IMG/VR virus record: IMGVR_UViG_3300009158_003990 | Coordinates: 1 to 58,475 of that record | Direction: 5' to 3' (one strand) | From: a virus | DNA: 58,475 nucleotides | Shown here: positions 7,452 through 14,917 of the stretch, piece after piece | Layout: each line of letters starts with the position of its first letter | How positions within the stretch are numbered: the first letter of the stretch is position 1 | The notes under the pieces: model-generated | What the model saw: only the letters and a program-made list of their open reading frames with translations | Databases searched by the model: none | What the model was told of the DNA's origin: nothing | Translations under genes and position numbers: made by a program

Positions 7452-7640
7452 ATGAAAATTAAAAAGAATAGACAAAAAAAAGCTAGAAGAATTATGCTTC
7501 TTGCAGCAATAAGAATGTCTAAAGAAATTGGAATTAAATTTGATAGAATTAATATGGAAGAAACAAGAGATATTTATATGTGCAAGTATGGCGTAGATAG
7601 TTTGATTAGGCGATTTGATATAGCGAGTATTGTTGCTTGA
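7452..7640 (+). CDS. Hypothetical basic protein, 62 residues
   Basis: ATG 7452 follows the previous gene after seven bases but has no clear Shine-Dalgarno. The first 15 residues are strongly basic (KIKKNRQKKARR) and the rest is helical. It ends immediately next to the stop of the convergent HAD gene. It could be a small nucleic-acid-binding protein; the evidence is only the open frame and its position. Confidence 0.45.
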   Translation: MKIKKNRQKKARRIMLLAAIRMSKEIGIKFDRINMEETRDIYMCKYGVDSLIRRFDIASIVA

Positions 7641-8033
7641 TTATTTCTTTGGTGTCTTTGTTTTAATTCCAGATTTTTTATATTCATTTCTCATAGATTG
7701 TTTGTCATCTATAGCAAACAGTATTTTTTCTTTAATGCTCTGTGCGTGTTTAATTTTTGATTCATTCTGTTCTTTTGAGCTATCTCCCAATCCATTCATC
7801 ATAAGTTTGTTGTATTTGACTCCAGCTTTTTTAAGTGCTTCTGTTGTGTCTTTCCTATTCGACTCAGGTCTGCCAGTTATAATGTATATTTTGTTTTCTT
7901 TTGACAACTCATTAACATAATCAATAACTTTTTTAATTGGGTATATACCATTACGCAATATAGTATTGTCAATATCAACAATTACTACGCTTGAATTAGA
8001 AAAATAAGCATGTATATCTTTTATTATATTCAC
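7641..8033 (-). CDS. HAD-superfamily phosphatase, PNK 3'-phosphatase-like
   Basis: The reverse-strand start is taken as GTG 8033 because AAGGAG lies six bases upstream; an upstream GTG at 8060 lacks a Shine-Dalgarno. The 130-residue product has the HAD motifs: VVIVDIDNT (nucleophile Asp20, Asp22), motif II IYIITGRPES, and motif IV AIDDKQS. The TGRPES phrase and small size fit the phosphatase domain of T4-type polynucleotide kinase and related swivel phosphatases. It could remove 3' phosphates from nucleic acids or act on small molecules. It is one of few reverse genes, and the 60-base gap to the next gene holds an operator-like repeat. Confidence 0.8.
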   Translation of the reverse strand: MNIIKDIHAYFSNSSVVIVDIDNTILRNGIYPIKKVIDYVNELSKENKIYIITGRPESNRKDTTEALKKAGVKYNKLMMNGLGDSSKEQNESKIKHAQSIKEKILFAIDDKQSMRNEYKKSGIKTKTPKK

Positions 8034-8055
8034 ATTAATCTCCTTATTTAATAAG

Positions 8056-8069
8056 TACACCGTGGTGTA
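8056..8069. promoter_or_regulatory. Operator-like inverted repeat in a divergent intergenic region
   Basis: TACACC and GGTGTA are exact inverse complements separated by two bases. They lie midway between the reverse HAD gene and the forward glycosyltransferase at 8093. This is the only divergent gap of this size in the first 13 kb, so promoters for both directions should lie here. The repeat is a plausible binding site for a dimeric regulator. No confident -10/-35 pair can be assigned. Confidence 0.4.
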
Positions 8070-8092
8070 TTTTATATTAAAGGGAGCTAAAA

Positions 8093-8671
8093 ATGAAATT
8101 AAATATACTTACTGTTTTATTTAGAAAAGAATTTTTAGAAAAACAAATAGAATCAATCCCAAATAGAAATGATATAAATTGGATAATTTGTAAAACTAAA
8201 TCTTGGGGTGAATTGCCAAAAGAAATAGTTAATAATAATAAAAATTTTTCAACAATTGTTGCTGAAGTTGACTGCGATGAAATAAAAGAAAATTTTGTAG
8301 CAAAAATAAATTATGGAATGTCTTTTGTTGAAAACGGGTTTTTTTACTTGTTAGATGACGATAATATTGTTCACAAAAATATGATTTCTTTTTATGATAC
8401 GCATAAACAATACGATATGATAATTGGAAAACAAATATATAAAAATGGAAATTTGCGTATATATGCACACATACCAAAACAAGACCACATAGATATGGGC
8501 AATGTTATATGCACAACAAAAATTTTAAAAGATGTTGATTATTTTAATAATGTTGATAAATCAATGTCATCATATGATGGGCAGTTTTGGATGCAGTGTT
8601 ATTCAAAATTAAAAAAGGAAAATGTTTTTTTAACAGATGAAACTATATTTTATTATAATGGACTAAGATAA
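8093..8671 (+). CDS. GT-A glycosyltransferase
   Basis: A 192-residue protein with AAGGGAG before its ATG. It has an N-terminal strand KLNILTVLFRKEF, the middle of a GT-A fold, and the metal-site acid cluster FYLLDDDNIVH at about residues 82-92. A later SSYDGQFWMQ fits the acceptor side. It is short for a family 2 enzyme but similar in size to other phage GT-A proteins. It opens the very AT-rich sugar-modification block and is coupled (TAATG) to an aminotransferase-like gene. Confidence 0.72.
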   Translation: MKLNILTVLFRKEFLEKQIESIPNRNDINWIICKTKSWGELPKEIVNNNKNFSTIVAEVDCDEIKENFVAKINYGMSFVENGFFYLLDDDNIVHKNMISFYDTHKQYDMIIGKQIYKNGNLRIYAHIPKQDHIDMGNVICTTKILKDVDYFNNVDKSMSSYDGQFWMQCYSKLKKENVFLTDETIFYYNGLR

Positions 8672-9279
8672 TGGCTATAGGTGTTCATAAAATAACAGAA
8701 GATTTTGAATTATTGGTTTCTAAGTATACCAATGCTCCTTATTGTGTTGCTATTGATAATTGTAGCAATGCTTTATTTCTTGCTCTTTCATATGAAAACA
8801 TAAAAGATAAAAAAATAAGTATTCCATCTAGAACTTACCCATCTGTTCCATGTGAAATAATTCATGCTGATGGTAAAGTTGAATTTTATCAAGTTGAAGG
8901 AAAAATAAAAGGTGAATATCAACTACTAGGAACAAAAGTATTTGATAGTGCTTTAAGATTTACATCTAATATGTACAGAAAAGGATTTACTCAATGTCTT
9001 TCTTTTAGTGGTCCTCACAAGCATTTAAAGCTTGGCAAAGGAGGGATGATATTAACTGACGATATAGAAGCTTATAAATGGTATAAGAAAGCAAGATTTA
9101 GCGGAAGAAGCGAATGTAGCTATCACGATGATAATTTTACCATGACAGGTTGGAACTTTTACATGCTTCCAGAAATAGCTGCTAAAGGAATAGGTCTTAT
9201 GGCAGGAATAAAAGATCATAATGAAGATTTAGAATTATTGTATCCTGATTTAAGTAATTTTAAAGTATATAAAAAATAA
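8671..9279 (+). CDS. Short DegT/DnrJ/EryC1-type sugar aminotransferase
   Basis: The protein matches the PLP-binding half of the DegT family, which makes amino sugars such as Qui4N or Fuc3N. It has CVAIDNCSNALFLAL near the N-terminus, SIPSRTYPSVPCEI, the core VFDSALR, and SGPHKHLKLGKGGMI, where the second Lys is a good candidate for the Schiff-base lysine. GWNFYMLPEIAAKG follows, as in full-length enzymes. At 202 residues it lacks roughly 170 C-terminal residues of a normal family member. It is either a natural minimal form or truncated. Downstream acyl-transfer genes suggest its product is N-acylated. Confidence 0.72.
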   Translation: MAIGVHKITEDFELLVSKYTNAPYCVAIDNCSNALFLALSYENIKDKKISIPSRTYPSVPCEIIHADGKVEFYQVEGKIKGEYQLLGTKVFDSALRFTSNMYRKGFTQCLSFSGPHKHLKLGKGGMILTDDIEAYKWYKKARFSGRSECSYHDDNFTMTGWNFYMLPEIAAKGIGLMAGIKDHNEDLELLYPDLSNFKVYKK

Positions 9280-9281
9280 TT

Positions 9282-9842
9282 ATGTTTTTAAATAAAAACC
9301 AATTGGTTAAAATAAAATTTAAAAGCATTGGGAAAAATGTATTTATTTCCAATAAATGTTCTATATATTCTCCACATTTAATTGAAATTGGAGATAATGT
9401 AAGAATAGATGATTTTAGTATTTTGTCACCAGGAAGCAGCTTGAAAATTGGAAACTATGTACACATAGGATGCTATAGTTCTTTAATTGGAAAAGGTGAA
9501 TTTATATTAGAAGATTTTGTGGGTATTTCTGGAAGAGTATCTTTGTATAGTAGTTCTGATGATTATACTGGAATGTCAATGACAAATGTAATGATTCCAA
9601 ACGATTTTAAAAAAGTTTTAAGTGGAAAAATTCATATTAAAAAACATTCTATTATAGGAACTGGTTCAATATTATTGCCAAATATAACAATAGAAATGGG
9701 TTGTTCAATTTATGCACAAACACTTATACAATATGATTGTGAAGAATTTGGTGTTTATAGTGGAAATCCATCAAAGCTAATAGGAAAAAGATTAAAGGAG
9801 TTTTTAAAATATGAAAAAAGATTTATTGAAAATAATAAATGA
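9282..9842 (+). CDS. Hexapeptide-repeat (left-handed beta-helix) acyltransferase
   Basis: A 186-residue protein with imperfect hexapeptide repeats over about residues 15-160 (IGKNVFISN, IEIGDNVRIDD, LKIGNYVHIGCYSSLIG, IIGTGSILLPN, then SGNPSKLIGKR). This is the pattern of sugar O- and N-acyltransferases of the WbbJ/PglD type. A KKHSIIGTGS segment carries the likely catalytic His. Its end overlaps the ACP gene by 32 bases. The acyl donor is therefore probably the phage ACP rather than a CoA ester; that part is inference from gene order. Confidence 0.85.
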   Translation: MFLNKNQLVKIKFKSIGKNVFISNKCSIYSPHLIEIGDNVRIDDFSILSPGSSLKIGNYVHIGCYSSLIGKGEFILEDFVGISGRVSLYSSSDDYTGMSMTNVMIPNDFKKVLSGKIHIKKHSIIGTGSILLPNITIEMGCSIYAQTLIQYDCEEFGVYSGNPSKLIGKRLKEFLKYEKRFIENNK

Positions 9843-10032
9843 AGTATTAAAAGAAAAAGAAATTAAACTATTAGAAATTTATCCAGAAATGAGTTTGAGA
9901 AATGATATTGGTTTTGATTCTCTCAATTTAGCATACTTAACTGTTTTAATTGAAGATAAATATGGAATTGACATTTTTGAAAATGGTGTGATTGATACTA
10001 TATCTGATATATTAAAAAAAATAAATGAATAA
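9811..10032 (+). CDS. Acyl carrier protein
   Basis: A 73-residue acidic helical protein with the phosphopantetheine site GFDSLNLAYL; the modified Ser is residue 37. AAAGGAG lies 10 bases before its ATG, inside the end of the acyltransferase gene. The holo-form would carry an acyl chain as a thioester and needs a host phosphopantetheinyl transferase, as none is seen here. It is flanked by an acyltransferase and an acyl-adenylating ligase, so it is a dedicated carrier for sugar acylation rather than for membrane lipid synthesis. Confidence 0.9.
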   Translation: MKKDLLKIINEVLKEKEIKLLEIYPEMSLRNDIGFDSLNLAYLTVLIEDKYGIDIFENGVIDTISDILKKINE

Positions 10033-10978
10033 CTTTATATTAAACAATACTGATTCAATCATTGACTATGAAATACTAGGGTTTATTGAAAAAATAAAAA
10101 ATAAAGAAGACATTATTTTTACAACTTCTGGAACAACAGGAGAACCAAAAAAAATAATTCATAGCTATAAAACATTAGTTAAAAACATAAAAATTAAAGA
10201 TGAATTAAAAAATAGCGTTTGGGCATTGACATATGACTATACAAAAATGGCTGGATCACAAGTTATATTGCAGTCTTATTTAAACAAAGCAAAAATTGTT
10301 AACTTATTTAAAAAATCTTATGCAGAAACAATAAGTTTAATAAAAAAATATAATGTAACACACATATCTGCTACTCCTACTTTTTATAGATTATTAACAA
10401 ATAACATTTTTAAAAAAATAAAACAAGCAACAATAGGTGGTGAACCAGTAGATATTAATTTAATTAGTTATTTAAAAAAAATATTTCCTAATGCAAAAAT
10501 AACAAACATATACGCATCAACAGAGTTTGGAACATTGTTTAGTTCAAATGATTATTGTTTTACAATATCAGAAAAAAATGAGTCGTTTGTTAAAATAATA
10601 AAAGAAACAATTTTTATAAAAAACAATGATAAATGGTTTAATACAGAAGATAAAATTGAATGGGTAGAATCAAATAAGTTTAAAATAATTGGAAGAGATT
10701 CAAATATGATAAATGTAGGTGGAGTAAAAGTAAATCCAATAAAAATAGAATCTGCAATAAATAATTTACATTATGTTTTAAGCTCTTATGTTTATGGAAA
10801 AAGTAATTCAATAATGGGAACAATAGTAGTTGCAGATATTATTGTTAAAAAAAATGTAGATAAAAATATAATAAAAAAAGACTTAGAAAAAACTTTAAAT
10901 AGATATGAAATTCCTTTAAAAATAAATATAGTTGATAATATACATTTAACCTCTACTGGCAAGATAATAAGAAAATGA
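10025..10978 (+). CDS. AMP-forming acyl ligase (acyl-ACP or acyl-CoA synthetase), compact
   Basis: Adenylating-enzyme motifs are clear. The P-loop-like TTSGTTGEPKK is at residues 33-43, IYASTEFGTLF is the A5-like motif, and WFNTEDKIEW with IIGRDSNMINVGGVKVNP is the hinge. The C-terminal STGKIIRK carries the catalytic Lys. At 317 residues it lacks the usual N-terminal subdomain of about 150 residues, as in short MenE-like ligases. It overlaps the ACP gene by eight bases, so its likely job is to load a carboxylic acid onto that ACP. The acid is not known. Confidence 0.85.
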   Translation: MNNFILNNTDSIIDYEILGFIEKIKNKEDIIFTTSGTTGEPKKIIHSYKTLVKNIKIKDELKNSVWALTYDYTKMAGSQVILQSYLNKAKIVNLFKKSYAETISLIKKYNVTHISATPTFYRLLTNNIFKKIKQATIGGEPVDINLISYLKKIFPNAKITNIYASTEFGTLFSSNDYCFTISEKNESFVKIIKETIFIKNNDKWFNTEDKIEWVESNKFKIIGRDSNMINVGGVKVNPIKIESAINNLHYVLSSYVYGKSNSIMGTIVVADIIVKKNVDKNIIKKDLEKTLNRYEIPLKINIVDNIHLTSTGKIIRK

Positions 10979-11697
10979 AAACAATTTTAGTTAGTGGAAT
11001 ATCGAAAGGATTAGGTTTAGTTTTATTGAAATCATTGTTATTGGATAACAATATTGTTTATGGAATAAGCAGAACTACTAATGATGAAATAGATGAATTA
11101 AAAAAAATATATCATAATAATTTTATTCATTTAATGCATGATTTAAGTTTATCTGAGTGTGTTGCAAAATTATCAACTCATATATTAAAAAATAAAATAA
11201 AATTTGATTGTTTTATTAACAATGCAGCGTTTGCATACGATGATATTATAACTAATGCAAGTTTAAGTAAATTAGAATACATGTTTAAAATAAATGTATT
11301 AAATCCAATTATGATTACAAAAATAATGCTTAGAAATTTTATTCTTAATAAAACAAAAGGAAACATAGTTCATATTTCAAGTATAAGTGTTCACACAGGA
11401 TATAAAGGACTGTCAATGTATGCAGCAACAAAAGGTGCTATCGAAGCATTTTCAAAAAATACAGCAAGAGAATGGGGAGAAATTGGAATTAGATCAAATT
11501 GTATTGTTGCTGGATTTATGGAAACAGAAATGAATAATAAATTAACTATTGATAAAAAAGAAAGAATATACAATAGAACATGTTTAAAAAAACAAACAAA
11601 TAAAAATTCAGTAGTTGATACTATTAAATTTTTAATTTCTAAAAATGCAAATTCAATTACTGGTCAAAATTTTTTTGTGGATTGTGGAACAATTTAA
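10975..11697 (+). CDS. Short-chain dehydrogenase/reductase, FabG-like
   Basis: A classical 240-residue SDR. The cofactor motif SGISKGLG is at residues 7-14, FINNAAF follows in the middle, IVHISSIS carries the catalytic Ser, and YAATK gives Tyr149 and Lys153. The C-terminal ITGQNFFVDCG is typical of FabG-type reductases. It overlaps the ligase by four bases (ATGA). In this setting it may reduce a 3-oxoacyl group on the ACP to the 3-hydroxyacyl form, or act on a keto-sugar. Sequence alone does not decide between these. Confidence 0.88.
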   Translation: MKTILVSGISKGLGLVLLKSLLLDNNIVYGISRTTNDEIDELKKIYHNNFIHLMHDLSLSECVAKLSTHILKNKIKFDCFINNAAFAYDDIITNASLSKLEYMFKINVLNPIMITKIMLRNFILNKTKGNIVHISSISVHTGYKGLSMYAATKGAIEAFSKNTAREWGEIGIRSNCIVAGFMETEMNNKLTIDKKERIYNRTCLKKQTNKNSVVDTIKFLISKNANSITGQNFFVDCGTI

Positions 11698-11708
11698 AAG
11701 GATTATAC

Positions 11709-12419
11709 ATGATACATGTTTACGGATTATGTTATAGAATACTAGACTATGCTAAAAAAACAGTTGATAGTTTAAGAGAAACTGCTTCTGAAGATTTTAA
11801 TTTAACATGTGTTGAAGGAAGATCATGCAACTCAGAATCTTTTTTAAGTTGGGGTAAACAATGTTTGGAAAATAAAAAAATTCAAAGATTTATAACATCA
11901 AGCACAAATTGTCGTGGGTATGGATTAAGTTGGGCTATTAAAAATTTTAAACCAGATGATTCAGAAGATTTTTTTATATTAACGGATTTAGATGTTTTAG
12001 TTCCAAAAAATATAGATTGGATAAAAGAAGTAAGGGAAACAATGAAAAACAATGTTATATCTGGATTTACTTTAAATAACAAGAATTATGTTTATCCAAA
12101 TTCTAAATGGAACGAAAACGAAAACATTTCAAAAAAATTATTTAGCTTAATAATTATGTCTGTTAAAACAAAAGAATACTTTAAAGTTTATGAAAAAAAA
12201 TTAGTTAATTTAATAGATTCAGATATTATTTCAAATATGTCTAATTATGGAAAAAGAGATTTAATTGATTCTAAGTTATATCATCTTGGATGGGATGCAT
12301 GGAAAGACGATAAGGAATATTGGGAAAATAAAAAAAATAAAAATAACTGGAACTTAAAAAAAGACTATGATGATACAGATGAAGAGCCAATATTTAAGGT
12401 ATACACAAATGACAACTAA
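11709..12419 (+). CDS. GT-A glycosyltransferase
   Basis: ATG 11709 is preferred because AAAAGGA lies just upstream; a longer frame would overlap the SDR gene. The 236-residue product begins with strands typical of GT-A enzymes (MIHVYGLCYRI), has a STNCRGYGLSWAI segment, and the metal site FFILTDLDVLVP with DLD at about residue 96. It ends in a Lys/Asp-rich tail. It is the transferase closest to the acylation cassette and may attach the acylated amino sugar. The acceptor is unknown. Confidence 0.68.
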   Translation: MIHVYGLCYRILDYAKKTVDSLRETASEDFNLTCVEGRSCNSESFLSWGKQCLENKKIQRFITSSTNCRGYGLSWAIKNFKPDDSEDFFILTDLDVLVPKNIDWIKEVRETMKNNVISGFTLNNKNYVYPNSKWNENENISKKLFSLIIMSVKTKEYFKVYEKKLVNLIDSDIISNMSNYGKRDLIDSKLYHLGWDAWKDDKEYWENKKNKNNWNLKKDYDDTDEEPIFKVYTNDN

Positions 12420-13023
12420 AGAATCGTTGGATCTTGTAAAAAAAATAACTCAAAAAATACCAAGCTTTCATCATCACTACCATGTTCTTTATGACATATC
12501 AAATCTTATTAAAAAAGAAAATATTAATTATGTTGAAATAGGTGCGTATGCTGGAGCATCAGCAGCATTAATGCTTCATAATCCAAAAGTAAATGTTATT
12601 TCTATAGACATTGGAGATCCAATAAGACAAGAAGATGTACACAACAACATTTCTATTTTTTTTGATTGTAATAATAAAAAAAGATTTGATTATATAGAAG
12701 GAAGTTCTCATGCAGAAGAAACAAAAATTGAACTTTTAAATAAAATTAAAGAAATAGATATTCTTTTTATTGATGGAGATCACCCTTATAATTCAGTTAT
12801 AAAAGATTTTGAAATTTATTCTTGTTTAGTAAATAAAAATGGGTATATAGTTTTTGATGATTATCATTGCAATACATGCACTGAAGTAAAACCAGCCGTA
12901 AATTTTATAGTTTCAAATTTAAAAAAAGATGAATTTGAAGTTATAGGTAGTTTGCCAAACACATTTAATGCTTTTCCAGAAAGTTTTAAATCAAGCAATT
13001 GTTTTGTGTTAAGAAAAAAATAA
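12409..13023 (+). CDS. Class I SAM-dependent methyltransferase (Methyltransf_24 type)
   Basis: The start at ATG 12409 overlaps the previous stop and follows TTTAAGG. The 204-residue protein has motif I VEIGAYAGASAALML (about residues 42-56), an acidic residue after strand 2 (ISIDIGD), IDILFIDGDHPYNSV as the motif II region, and GYIVFDDYH. This set is typical of the cephalosporin hydroxylase/Methyltransf_24 group found in glycan and secondary-metabolite clusters. Sugar O-methylation is the likely role here. Confidence 0.82.
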   Translation: MTTKESLDLVKKITQKIPSFHHHYHVLYDISNLIKKENINYVEIGAYAGASAALMLHNPKVNVISIDIGDPIRQEDVHNNISIFFDCNNKKRFDYIEGSSHAEETKIELLNKIKEIDILFIDGDHPYNSVIKDFEIYSCLVNKNGYIVFDDYHCNTCTEVKPAVNFIVSNLKKDEFEVIGSLPNTFNAFPESFKSSNCFVLRKK

Positions 13024-13050
13024 TTGATCTAGGAAATTAATGGGGAAATA

Positions 13051-13332
13051 ATGCAATATCTCTATGAGATTTGGTTAAAGATACATGATGAAAAAAGCAA
13101 ATATAAAGCATCTATAAATCTTAATGGAAGTTGTTGTATAGCTTTATGTGCTTCTTCAAATAAAGAAGCTATTGAAATTTTAGAAAACACATTTCTTTGT
13201 TGCGATACAAGACCTATTAAAAATAAAAGAAAAATAAAAGATTCGAGGTTGAAAGATGGTTGTTCTAAGTATATATTTCTCTTGCGTAAAGAAAGTATGA
13301 ATAGCTATAAACGAGATTGTGGTCATAAGTAA
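13051..13332 (+). CDS. Hypothetical protein, 93 residues
   Basis: The ATG is preceded by a GGGG-containing stretch at suitable spacing. The product is rich in Lys and Cys (SCCIALCASS, FLCCDTR, DGCSKY). It begins with LYEIWLKIHDEKSKYKAS, which looks like a beta-hairpin, and resembles no family I know. Its stop codon lies at the left foot of the hairpin array that fills 13331-13606. Confidence 0.5.
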   Translation: MQYLYEIWLKIHDEKSKYKASINLNGSCCIALCASSNKEAIEILENTFLCCDTRPIKNKRKIKDSRLKDGCSKYIFLLRKESMNSYKRDCGHK

Positions 13333-13606
13333 CTGGGTTATCAAATTCAATAACGGTTCTTTCCCAGTTCTTTCCCCGAAGCAACCACAACACCAGAACA
13401 CAGGTTCAAAGACTGCCATAGAGTAGCCAAACTCTTAACAGGTGGCACGAAAAGTTTAATTAAGAATCAACACTAAGATCGGAGTGACCCCTTCTCCGCT
13501 TAGACCTGATAGAGCAAAGCACAAAAATTCTTAATTGATGTCTTGTTTGGTAGAGTTTATAGCACACCGAAGGTAAACAAAGAACTCTGATGCTATGCTA
13601 TCAGGG
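13331..13606 (+). ncRNA. Candidate structured RNA (multi-hairpin non-coding region)
   Basis: No reading frame of note fills this 290-base gap, and its base composition is more balanced than the flanking genes. At least five stems can be drawn. The outer arms of the first are 13331-13337 with 13363-13369. The second is 13420-13424 with 13431-13435. A long stem of 12 pairs, including one wobble, joins 13456-13467 to 13527-13538. Inside it lies a 10-bp hairpin with a two-base bulge (13473-13503). A last hairpin, 13585-13606, stands just before the cupin Shine-Dalgarno. It could be an independent RNA or the 5' leader of the cupin gene. No tRNA, tmRNA or known riboswitch pattern fits. Confidence 0.5.
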
Positions 13607-13625
13607 TAAAGAAGGGGTATTTGTA

Positions 13626-13976
13626 ATGAGATTTAAAGCCGATATTGACCTTAAAAAATGGGGCAGTGAGGAAACAATCAAAGACCCATTAAGAGAAATA
13701 ATTTTGAAAATATTAAAAATGGATATTTTAAAAAAAACAAGCTGGCACTACCATTCTCAAAAAGAGTCTTATTTTTATATATTTTCTGGAGAGGTATCAA
13801 TACACATATCTGATGGCGATGACTTAAATTTGGCTCATATAGAGCTTCTAAAGCAAGGTGATTGTTTTTTTGTAGGTGCTAATAAAAGACACATGATAAC
13901 AGCTATGAAAGAAAGTGTATTACTTGAATCATCAAATTACGATGATCCAGTAGACAAAACTATAGTTCATTACTAG
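13626..13976 (+). CDS. Small cupin protein (sugar isomerase/epimerase-like)
   Basis: ATG 13626 is chosen because AAGAAGGGG precedes it by eight bases. The 116-residue protein is a single cupin: W-HYHSQKESYFYIFSG holds the first motif with two His and a Glu, and GDCFFVGANKRHMI the second with its His. The N-terminal KADIDLKKWGSEE phrase and length fit mannose-6-phosphate isomerase-type or sugar-binding cupins. It sits within sugar-modification genes and directly after the structured non-coding region, which may control it. Confidence 0.72.
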   Translation: MRFKADIDLKKWGSEETIKDPLREIILKILKMDILKKTSWHYHSQKESYFYIFSGEVSIHISDGDDLNLAHIELLKQGDCFFVGANKRHMITAMKESVLLESSNYDDPVDKTIVHY

Positions 13977-14238
13977 CAATATCACAAAAAATTTGAATAA
14001 CATTCTTTTCTATAAATCCACATGCGTTTAAACAATTTAAATTTTTACCAATCATCAATGTTATTTCTATAAACTCAGACTCAGATATATAACCAATACA
14101 ATAAGATTTTAATATTATTTTTTTAAAAAGTAAAAAGTCTTCTTTTGAAAAAATTACTGTATTAGAGTTGAGCAAATCAATTTTGTCTTTAAAATAAATC
14201 TTGAGTTTTCTTTTGCTTTCGCTTATTCTGTTTTTCAT
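13960..14238 (-). CDS. Hypothetical reverse-strand protein, 92 residues
   Basis: The only sizeable frame across 13977-14261. It starts at ATG 14238 on the reverse strand, has no good Shine-Dalgarno, and its end overlaps the cupin stop. The composition is natural for a helical soluble protein (SKEDFLLFKKIILKSYCIGYI). No family is recognised. If it is not a gene, this stretch is a 285-base gap without coding content. The divergent GNAT start is only about 23 bases away, leaving little room for a promoter. Confidence 0.45.
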   Translation of the reverse strand: MKNRISESKRKLKIYFKDKIDLLNSNTVIFSKEDFLLFKKIILKSYCIGYISESEFIEITLMIGKNLNCLNACGFIEKNVIQIFCDIASNEL

Positions 14239-14261
14239 GTTTCTATCTTATGAGGTATGTT

Positions 14262-14744
14262 ATGTCAAAAAAAACTAAGATTGATCCTACAATAAAACTT
14301 TTAATAAAAAGAAATCTTATAGAGGTTGTTGATATAGATAAAGCTTCTAGCTATATAAATGACCCCGATTTTGGATTAATCGAAAACGAATCTTCTTGGG
14401 ATTCATCTTCTTTTACAAGTTTTGTCAGAAAAAAGAACACATTCTCGTATGTTATTTATGAAAAAACTAAAATTGTTGGTTTTTTATTGATCGAATCTGA
14501 TCCAGATAGCACAAAAATTGAAAAACTAACGGTTCATCCTAAATATAGAAGAATGACTTTTGGTTCATTGCTATTAAATCACTTAATACAAAAGGCATTT
14601 AGTTCAAAAATAGTTGTTTATTGCAAAGAAAACGATAGTGACAGTATAGCTTTTTATAAAAACAAAAAATTTAAATCAAATCTTGTTAAGTCTCACTTTG
14701 GGAAAGATATAGATGCTGTAAGGTTTTCACTGGAGATAAAATGA
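14262..14744 (+). CDS. GNAT-family acetyltransferase
   Basis: ATG 14262 is preferred over 14250 because TGAGG lies six bases before it. The 160-residue product has the GNAT core. The strand YVIYEKTKIVGFLLIESDPDSTKIEKLTVHPKYRRMTFG contains motif A with the R-R-x-x-x-G acetyl-CoA loop, then LLLNHLIQKAF. VYCKENDSDSIAFYKNKKF closes the fold, as in RimI-type enzymes. It could acetylate an amino sugar from this block or a protein N-terminus. Confidence 0.8.
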   Translation: MSKKTKIDPTIKLLIKRNLIEVVDIDKASSYINDPDFGLIENESSWDSSSFTSFVRKKNTFSYVIYEKTKIVGFLLIESDPDSTKIEKLTVHPKYRRMTFGSLLLNHLIQKAFSSKIVVYCKENDSDSIAFYKNKKFKSNLVKSHFGKDIDAVRFSLEIK

Positions 14745-14917
14745 AAGATAAAAATAAGCAATCTGTTAGTTGTCTTGGTTTTTGTGGTAAAAATTTTATG
14801 AGTATAGATCCTAAAACAAATAGAATTTGTAAAAAATGCAAAGAAAAGATGTATAATAAAAAGAACGAAATGGGCAAAAATTACTTTAATGAAAAAAAAA
14901 CAGAGATAAATGAATAA
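14741..14917 (+). CDS. Small zinc-ribbon protein, 58 residues
   Basis: A short gene overlapping the GNAT stop by four bases (ATGA) and the next glycosyltransferase by eight. It contains SCLGFCGKNFMS, an expanded C-x3-C knuckle, and NRICKKCK. This is the layout of small phage and proteobacterial zinc-ribbon proteins that usually read CxxC...S...NRxCxxC. The tail is Lys/Glu-rich. It probably binds nucleic acid or protein, but there is no direct clue to the role. Confidence 0.6.
   Translation: MKDKNKQSVSCLGFCGKNFMSIDPKTNRICKKCKEKMYNKKNEMGKNYFNEKKTEINE

Noticed and set aside
13331-13606. tRNA, tmRNA, RNase P RNA or group I intron in the non-coding gap
   Set aside because: No cloverleaf or T-arm, no RNase P consensus and no group I P-Q-R-S pattern could be found by eye; only generic hairpins are supported.
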